A stretch of DNA of 64,000 bases from Siphlonurus alternatus (taxonomy: Eukaryota > Arthropoda > Insecta > Ephemeroptera > Siphlonuridae): the NCBI GenBank assembly GCA_949825025.1, contig OX463780.1, positions 20,788,356 to 20,852,355 on the forward strand. The letters are read 5' to 3'. The notes below the pieces were generated by a model that did no database searches, was not told where the DNA came from, and saw only the letters and a list, made by a program, of their open reading frames with translations. This document shows positions 54,218 through 64,000 of this stretch, piece after piece. A program made the translations under genes and the position numbers. The stretch's first letter is position 1. Every line of letters starts with the position of its first letter.

Positions 54218-54287
54218 ATGGTGACTAGATTTTTTATTTATTTATTTTGTTTAATTTGTTTAATACAACAAGGATGGACAAGAAAAG
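54218..54287 (+). CDS. Candidate first coding exon (signal peptide) of a secreted or membrane protein
   Basis: The ATG at 54218 has A at -3 and G at +4. It opens 23 codons, reading Met-Val-Thr-Arg, then a hydrophobic core (FFIYLFCLICLI), then QQGWTRK. That is the n/h/c layout of a signal peptide. The frame ends in AAAAG|GTAAGA, a strong donor (GT at 54288), leaving phase 1. Such exons open many receptors and adhesion proteins. No partner exon is identifiable downstream, so the first intron would exceed 9.7 kb. AT-rich DNA often gives hydrophobic frames, so this is a candidate only. The gene cannot be named. Confidence 0.42.
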
Positions 54288-55199
54288 GTAAGAATTTTTA
54301 ATTAAAATTTATTATTTTAATTATGTTTTAATTGAGTTTATTTAAATTATGATACTTCATTAACTAAAATTAAAAATGCTAAGCTTGATTTAACTTAATT
54401 TTATATTTAAATGAATTATGTATTAAGCTAAAATTCAAATCTCATGTTACTTATTATGTTACGAGCTAATTAATTGTAATATTTATATTGTAACAAAACT
54501 TAAAAAAATAATGATCAATTTTTTTTAAGTCTGTTTTTCAATTTTAAAATTTTCAAGTGCACTTTAGAAATACGTTTATATAATAAATTATGCTACTATA
54601 AACCAAGGTAATTTTTAAATCGCAACTTGCGAGCTTATTTTAATTATTTTCAATTAATTTTTAGTTACTGCTCGAAATCACCCATAGAGATAACCAACGT
54701 AAAAATTTGTTTATAAATTTTCTGTCATTTTTCTAAACATTTTCATTCTTAGCGAATTTAATTTACTTTTTTAATGAAATAATGAAAAAATGAAATTACA
54801 GAGCACGTAATTTATGCCTGAAAAATATTTTCAAATATTTTGTTTTGAATTATGGCTGACGTATGTTAGAGCAATTTAATTTCTGGGATGAAAATTAATG
54901 TGAATTACTTAATGTCATAAACCGTAGATAAAAGAAACACAAAAAAAGTACAAAAATATTTTATATTTTTAAATTTTAACTCAAGCAAAGTAGTTTAGAC
55001 ACGACGGCGTTGTGGTAATAATTCCTCATCCGTTGTAAAAGGATATAATATATTATATTATATACATGGTGCGCATATATATAAGTAAAAAAAAAAGAAC
55101 TGCGATATCACCGTGCGGGTTATATGTTCAAGTATTCTCTTTGTACGGTTCTAAATCTGGCTTTGCACTGATAAAAACGCTAAAACCGCAAAATAGCCT
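54288..55199 (+). other. AT-rich sequence, possible start of a long intron
   Basis: Begins with the GTAAGA donor. No further exon or repeat recognised. Confidence 0.4.
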
Positions 55200-57339
<2,140 letters not shown>

Positions 57340-57560
57340 AGTTTGTTGGCCTACGCGAGGAGTGCGTGCATATGCAAAGATTGCCTTCTACCAAGCGGAC
57401 TGAGTGAGGCTTCCCCCAGCAACGCCGCTTTATGCAAAAACTACGCCGGCCCAAAAGTTTGCTCAACATCAAGTTTTCACTTACAAGTGCCTTCTGAACA
57501 AATATACACAGAAGCCAGCAGTGTGATAAGTTTACCAAGCTTGGCAAAATCTATTCGTAA
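57340..57560. other. GC-richer island
   Basis: Open on both strands (57,343-57,570 +; 57,260-57,547 -), typical of a GC-rich non-coding patch. Contains CGCGAGGAGTGCGTGC and CTTCCCCCAGCAACGCCGC. No domain or splice pair. Function unknown. Confidence 0.28.
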
Positions 57561-60500
57561 AACCTCATAAATATTTTTTATATAAATAACAAATATAAAT
57601 GAATAAATTTAAATTGTAACGTCTTTTATTCGATTTATTGTATGATTAAATCACTATATTTGTTTTTAATTTTATGAACTAATTGTTACTTCCAGATAGA
57701 TTTTCTGCATTTATGATGTAATTTATACAATTTGAGACGCATTTTAAAATTTTCACCTCGGGACAGCTAGAACTTTACTCCAAAAGACAAAAGGACATTG
57801 ATAATGTTGGAAGAGTAAGAAAAAGCAGTCACTGTTGCCATTTCAAGAAAGTTGGAGCTCACCATATTTATATGATGAGAACACAAGAGTTAAAATTAAA
57901 ACTACACATCATACAATTAATTGGAAATGCATTAATTTTTCTTGGCTTTATTTGAAAAAAAATACTTAATCATGAAAATTGGAGCACGTTACACTTACCG
58001 TTAGTTTCACTGTGACTGTGCAATGACGTAGTATAATAATTATTATAACACAATGGTGCTTAATAATAAAGTAATAATTTTTACAAGACTTTATTTGTAC
58101 TGTACTTAGAAAAAACTTTGGTCATGAGATGCAATGAAAATAAAAGTTTTGTTTCTTTCTAATAAATTATAAATTACTTTCTTTGATATCATTATAAGTT
58201 CAACTTTTATATATAAAAAAACTCTTTTTATTATGAAAAAGCTAGTTCAAAGTTTTTTTTAACAAGTAATGCTATAGTAAGAATAACATTTTATAGATTT
58301 TGTGTTATAAGAAGTCTATATGAAAATAGAAATTGTTCTATCACATTCTTACTAAAGTATTAAATTTTGCAGAGGATATAAAAATGAAGTTTTTTTTCCT
58401 CTTTATAATGAATGTAGAATTGAATGAGGAAAGATTGAAAATATATAACAAAAAAAGGTAAGAAAGCAGACATGGTGATGAGAGAATGAAGGAGAATGAA
58501 ATGACTAAAATGATGAGAAAATAATTGGATTTAAAATTTCTTTTTAACAAAATCATTTTACCTTGTAGCGATATTACTGTACACATATATATACACTGAA
58601 ACAAATAAGAGGCTTATTATCTTTGTACAGAAAGGTTCAAAATATTGTTATTATAATATCATTAGTATTAAAATAGCTTTTTTTATATTACCAATTTAGT
58701 GTAATATCATTTTTGTTCCAACTTTATATTTTATTAATTTGGATCTCGAATGATAAAGTTTTAATCATTTAAATTTACTTTTAATATCATTGACTTGCAA
58801 TTAAAAAATATATATTAATTAGAATTAACAGATAGGAATTCTCTATATTCTGGTCAGAATGAGCAACTGTTGCATAGTGCAGTGATTTTTATGTAGTGAT
58901 CGATTTGCTTTAAAGTTAAAATTACACATATTATTAATACATAGATGTTAAATAAATTTGTGTACAATCTCAAACGTTATATAAGAATAAAAAAATATAT
59001 ATTTTAACACAGACACTCCAATTTTTTTAATTAGCTTTATACAGCTGAGGACAACACAAACTTTAAGTTGAAGATGTTATTACACAATTTATGGAGGCAA
59101 AATAACCTAAAACGTTTTTTTAGAATTAGAGCTTTTTTTTTTATCTGTTCCAAAATTGCAACACTGCATGATGTCTCTTGCATAAAGGTGCAACAAATCA
59201 GATTGTGGTGACATTCGTACTATTTACTATTCCAATGTGTACATCAGAATCACGTTGCTCTAAAATCTCTGCATAATGAGATGAATCAAATCATATGTAA
59301 TCGATATTACAACAATAGCTATACTTTTATCAGTGATCAAATGTTACAAATACTGGAAGACGTATAACATCAGGATTGAAATCCCCGGCATATTATGTCA
59401 TCGTAGTGTGGTTATTATGACATTTCATGGTAGCTGACACTTTATCTCTGCTCTACTGTACGTAATAATACATCATTTGATAATGGAGTACCTAGCACAT
59501 ATATATAAGTGTTAGAAAGGAGCTTACTGTCCATCACAATGAAGGGTAATCAATAAATTGCTTGCTTGGCATCTCAAATTCACAGCTGAGCACATTTCTT
59601 CTTCTTTTGGGTATGAAAATTCTTATTTATTGCATTGCGCAAAGGCGGTAAAAGAAGAACATATGCCGACATTCTTATATTATTCTGATGTAGCTCACAT
59701 TTTTGCATTAGCCTAGACTGTGACCATATTTCTATCTATAGAATAATAAAAAAAGGAAAATATATGGAATGTTTCTTTTTTTTTCTTCTTTATCTTGCTG
59801 CACCACTCGAAAATATTGGAAAATGTATTTTATGAATGGATGGTCTATAGGAAATATAAGAATAAAACATTAAAAAAAAATGTTAAAAAAACTTCAATGT
59901 GTATTACTATTAACTTTTGGGTATGAATGGGTATATTACTGTTATTTATATTTGTGTCTGGATTATAACACTGTTAATTGAGTGTCGGTGCATGTAATGT
60001 GCATTTTAAAAGTATTATTAAATTTCACAATATTGCGAATTGTAAATAACTATCTTGAATAAAATAAAATCAAAATTTGATATTAAAAAATGAAAGCAAT
60101 TAAAGTAATAAAAATGGAGAGCAAGTTTAAATTATGTAGCCCATTGAATAGCATACACTTTCTTTCTAGAGAAGTGACCTAAATAAATTAACCAAACATT
60201 GTTAAGAAAAACAAAATTATATTCAGCACATGATTGTATTATAAATTATTAAATTTAATATTAAATTATACATGTGAATAAACAAACAAATGATGCAATT
60301 TATATTAATATATCATATTTATAGCAGTACAATAACATTTAATACAATTCTATTTATAAACTCATGTCATTGAATGCACTTGCAAGTCTATTTTAATTAT
60401 ACTCACAGACAAATAACTTTACTATTGTCATAATATTGCAATTCTCAGTAATGCTGCCTTTGTTCCTTATTGTTTCTAAAAGACATAAAGACTTTGCCTC

Positions 60501-61245
60501 AGGTTGCTAGCTGTATAAAATAAGAACACCATTCAATTGATTGAATAAATTCTAGTCGGATGTAATGCAATTAAATTAAACAACAAACATTGTCTTATAC
60601 ATACTCACTGAATCTTTCATAAAATTTTTACATCATTGCAACATTTCTATTACAAAAATTACTGAATTGTAACAAATTAAGGACAGAGTTGTTTTTTTTA
60701 TTGAAATTTATACAGTACAATTTTGCAATATAATGAATTATCCAAGTTAAAATCAATAATTTTGTTATTTTCAACAAAAAAACATAATATTTTACTAACT
60801 CAAGATTACATTATTTGTATATGGAAATAATACAGTACAATTAAGATAATTAAAATGTAGTAAGAATTTTCTATTACATTTTATGTAAATCGTAGAGTAC
60901 AGAGCTAAGAAGAGCATCTTGAGTAGATATTTGTATATTTCCCATGAGAACCCTCCTATAGCTATCTTCTGCGTGCGTTGTATATACAGTATATAGTCAA
61001 GTATAAGAGGGAGAGTAGAAAGATGCATGAAGTTTATAGTCAAGCCGGCAATATAAGATTTATCATAGCGGTATGCTGCAATAGGCAGAAGTAGCAAAGC
61101 AAGCAAGCATGAAAAGAAGAAGCTCAAAATTGATAAAAAATTCATATCACACAATTTTTACTGCAGACCTATTCACCTGGGATATACTAAAAACTTGACT
61201 AGACTGCAGTTTAGTATTATGTAACCATGCATGCTTGTTAATGTT

Positions 61246-61248
<3 letters not shown>
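57561..61248. other. AT-rich non-coding DNA
   Basis: No supported gene. Mixed patches near 59,150-59,480 and 60,950-61,120. The 119-codon minus frame at 60,795-61,154 is Leu/Ile/Tyr-rich without a recognised domain. Confidence 0.6.

Positions 61249-61341
<93 letters not shown>
61249..61341. repeat. (CT)n microsatellite, about 93 bases
   Basis: Perfect CT array flanked by TGCATGC-rich sequence. Confidence 0.98.
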
Positions 61342-61344
<3 letters not shown>

Positions 61345-62039
61345 CTCTGTACCTCTGTACTCTTTGAATATACATGCAATTGTATGCATTTGACACTTGC
61401 ATACATGAATCTCTCTCTATATATGTATAAATATAATAATATACATACATCAAGTACAAATGTTTGCTCTTTAGTAAGCATACAAATGTATGTTATGGTA
61501 CACATTTACAATGGTTAGCATTACGTACATATTATGCAACTGATGTTACGTAATATGAATAATAATTTTACATAGTTGTGTAATAAAAAAGCAATTTGAA
61601 TATTCCATTATTATTTTTTTGTTATGACAAAATGAAAATCAATTTTAATAAAAAAAAAATCTGCATACATAATAATAATAATAAGCTTTATATTGTTCTT
61701 TATTACACTCATTTCATTTGACATGGAAATTATTGTTCGTGTTTGTACAAAAATGTATTGCACACATTATAATTTATTGCTCTTTCTGTTTAGTTTGTTA
61801 TTTATATCATACATTGTGGGTATATCATTGAAAGCTATTTTTTTATTTAAATACTTCCGTAATGTATATAGAGAATTAAATTTAATATATCAACGCTTGT
61901 TTTAGAAATATATTATGTTGAAGTAGTTACTGTCCGGGAATAGAGAAAGTGGAGAAACTGTGAAAAAAGCTACTAACGGTCGATTTACATGAGCAATTTT
62001 TTCGGCGTTTTTTCACTCTCGGCGTGAATTATATTACGC
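61342..62039. other. AT-rich non-coding DNA
   Basis: The 70-codon frame 61,693-61,905 is hydrophobic and AT-driven; no domain. Nothing else recognised. Confidence 0.62.
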
Positions 62040-62343
62040 ATGGACAAACTGTATGAAGTTTTTTTTTTTATTGATAGAGTACTTCGGGTTACGTATAATA
62101 TTTTTTTTTTTAGATTTTGTTAAGTATATTAAAATTATGCTGCAAAACGCTGTGACGTCATAGTCATACAGTTATTTAACATGCAGAGGGAAAGACGTTG
62201 TATGACTAAAGTCGCAGCATCTTTCCTCTCGGTTTTAAGGCTATTAGAGGGTGTATTATTTTTTTTTTAAATAAATAGTGCATAACTTGCGGTGCTCTAT
62301 CCAAATGAGCAATAAATAAAAGAAAATCATACAAGTTGTTCAT
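62040..62343. mobile_element. Family A-related foldback, decayed copy A6
   Basis: The left end ATGGACAAACTGTATGA pairs with the right end whose complement reads ATGAACAACTTGTATGA. Just inside, TTATTGATAGAGTACTTCGGGTTACG pairs with a right arm whose complement is ATTTGGATAGAGCACCGCAAG. These match the A2/A3 subtype positions. A TGACGTCA core remains at about 62,152. The most diverged copy seen. Confidence 0.6.
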
Positions 62344-62457
62344 TGTTGCAATACAATGTTATCTAATACAATGATCGGTTATCATTGTTATCATCGCGAT
62401 ATCCTCGTTTCAACGGTACATGAGATTTTTTGGCAAATGTTTCAAAATCGTGTCACC

Positions 62458-62674
62458 CAACGTTCTTTTATATAGGTTAAGCCACAAATTTGACCAATGT
62501 CAAGGGGCCTAGGCAATCACGTTTAAGTATTTTAGGCCCCATCGTACCGATACTTTGAATGCGCCCATCATGCAATGCTATTTTTGAAATTTTGCGGTGC
62601 AATGGGGCCTAAAAATTTTACCGAAATTGACGCACGAAATGCGTGCGTGTCTTAACCTGTATGAGGGAACGTTG
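62458..62674 (+). mobile_element. hAT-like MITE with 8-bp target duplication
   Basis: Termini CAACGTTC, followed inside by TATAGGTTAAG on the left and CATACAGGTTAAG on the right complement, give TIRs of about 23 bases with a few mismatches. Flanks GTGTCACC (62450-62457) and GCGTCACC (62675-62682) match at 7 of 8 positions, as expected of a hAT duplication. The 217-bp interior (GGGGCCTAGG, TTTTAGGCCCC, GGGGCCTAAA) is non-coding. Confidence 0.7.
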
Positions 62675-62682
62675 GCGTCACC

Positions 62683-64000
62683 TCGAGTTGAAATAAAATT
62701 CATCTTTTATGCATATTTAACATCTCGCCTCGTCTTTTTTCCTCCATCTTGCACTACATTTTCGAATAAAAAAAGACTAAATTCTTTCCTCTTATTGAGC
62801 ATGAAATGTTAGAAAAATTGTCTCTATTTTTATCCTCACTTCGAGCAAGAAAGAAATAAGATGTATTTTTGAGGTAAAAAGACATAATAAGATTAGGTTT
62901 AGACGTGTAAAGGTTAAATTGAAGACGTAATTTGTTTAACTAGGGGCATCGTAAACGTCACCCATTTAAATACACCTTTACGTAGTTTTTTATTCAGGAC
63001 GATAATGGGTCCTCTCTTTTCCTTCCAGGAACATGGAGACAAAATAAAGTAGAGCCACGTACATCAGCCTTGCTTTAGCGTGTAAATTTATCTCATTATA
63101 ATGTAATTATCAATTAAATGTACATTACAAATACATTTCAACAATTATTTATTAGTTAAGTCTTTTGAAAAACTAATTAAGTTGATTAGATTGATTTTAT
63201 TGTCAAATTAATTATTTTCCATTTAATTTAAGTACATGTAGATATAATTATATAAAATGGTTGATAAAATAATAATAATGCAATACAACATGTTGGTTTC
63301 TGTGAAGTGTACTACAAACTCAAGTATTTGCAAATTCAATTTTAGTCAAGTATAAATTGAAGTGAGTGATAATATTGCACTCGGTGTAGTTCCATATCAC
63401 TCTTGACAATTAAATATTTTTATTATTAAGGATAAATGCAATGTGTAAAAGTCTCAATAAAGGTGTTAATTAAACTTCAAATCCTCATCACATTTTGTTT
63501 GATGATATTTTAGCTAAAAATGAAGTTATAATATTTCAAATAATTTTAAACTCCCCGCCATATAGCCGTGAGTTTAAAAACAAAAGATTCAAAACAGAAT
63601 GGGTTTGAAGCCTTCTTATTGTCCATGCCGCATTCTGTCCACTTTGGGAGTGAAAAAGTTGCTGACCATCTTTACGTCAGATAAATTGACGTAAATAGTT
63701 TGAGTTTACTATTACAACGATTATTAGTGATGGAGACCATTAAGATAAATAGCTAGGGAAGACCAACCTATCAATTGATTCTGCCAATTGCCATTTTGAG
63801 CAAATTCATTTATGTTTGCGCTCAAAAAGTAATCATGCGCATGTAAGAAGGTGAATGAATAGTTTTCATTCTAATTAATATCATATTATTTTGTGGGAAA
63901 AAAATAAGCAGCACTGCATAAGGCTATATTTTTGCGATATTAAATGCTGAATAAAAAATTGAATCAAACAGAGAATTCGGCAGCCTTTATAGTCAAATCT
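62683..64000. other. Non-coding DNA to window end
   Basis: Mixed composition near 62,940-63,080 includes CTTTTCCTTCCAG, an acceptor-like site followed by a 15-codon frame. A perfect inverted repeat TTTACGTCA/TGACGTAAA lies at 63,671-63,695 and a CATGCGCATG palindrome at 63,834-63,843. No gene supported. Confidence 0.6.
63671..63695. promoter_or_regulatory. Inverted CRE-like half-site pair
   Basis: TTTACGTCA and TGACGTAAA are perfect 9-bp arms with a 7-base spacer, giving two convergent TGACG(T) CREB/ATF half-sites. Functional status unknown. Confidence 0.3.

Noticed and set aside
60795..61154. 119-codon hydrophobic minus-strand frame
   Set aside because: Leu/Ile/Tyr content follows from AT-rich DNA. 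No domain, no conserved motif, no splice signals.
63015..63080. Acceptor-like CTTTTCCTTCCAG followed by a short frame in phase with the 54,218 exon
   Set aside because: The frame stops after about 15 codons without a donor or domain. An acceptor-like sequence alone is common.

Overview
This window is a gene-poor, strongly A+T-rich stretch of animal nuclear DNA. An arthropod, most likely an insect, is the best guess. The grounds are the long introns and intergenic DNA, very long (CT)n/(GA)n microsatellites, short non-autonomous DNA transposons (MITEs) and a tRNA-like SINE head. No sequence feature fixes the species. There is no operon structure, no CRISPR array, no rRNA and no recognisable complete protein-coding gene. 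Most open frames above 60 codons are microsatellite or MITE translations, or chance frames with no splice context.

Layout. 1-10,300: AT-rich DNA with dispersed-repeat fragments, a minus-strand tRNA-like SINE head (about 1,866-1,934), long (TA)n and (TTTA)n arrays, and several GC-richer islands carrying transcription-factor-like motifs. 10,300-34,200: five of the six copies of a long-armed foldback MITE (family A) and one locus of a second MITE (family B) at 30.6 kb. At 33.4-34.1 kb a tandem B array has an A copy inserted in its first unit. 41,773-44,152: a 2,380-bp element with 13-bp CACTG terminal inverted repeats, a matching 4-bp flank, many subterminal ACCTAAAA/ACCCGTTTT motifs, and a GC-richer interior with credible splice junctions. 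It looks like a non-autonomous CMC/Chapaev-type transposon carrying transcribed, possibly captured, exons. 47,360-47,720: a GC-rich island with Pho/YY1-like, homeodomain-palindrome and GAGA-type motifs. 50,146-50,688: a small CACTGAAAAAA-TIR element with another MITE inside it.

53,890-54,287: the best candidate for a host gene. A GC-rich promoter or 5'UTR-like segment leads to an ATG in good context, a 23-codon signal-peptide-like reading frame and a strong GTAAGA donor. If real, this is the first coding exon of a secreted or membrane protein on the + strand, and its first intron runs past 64,000. 61,249-64,000 holds a (CT)n array, a decayed A-type foldback, a hAT-like MITE with near-perfect 8-bp duplications, and CRE-like motifs.

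Overall the window reads as the upstream or intronic desert of a large gene. GC-richer islands, which may be cis-regulatory, are scattered through AT-rich filler and colonised by MITEs and dinucleotide arrays. All regulatory calls are motif-level inference.
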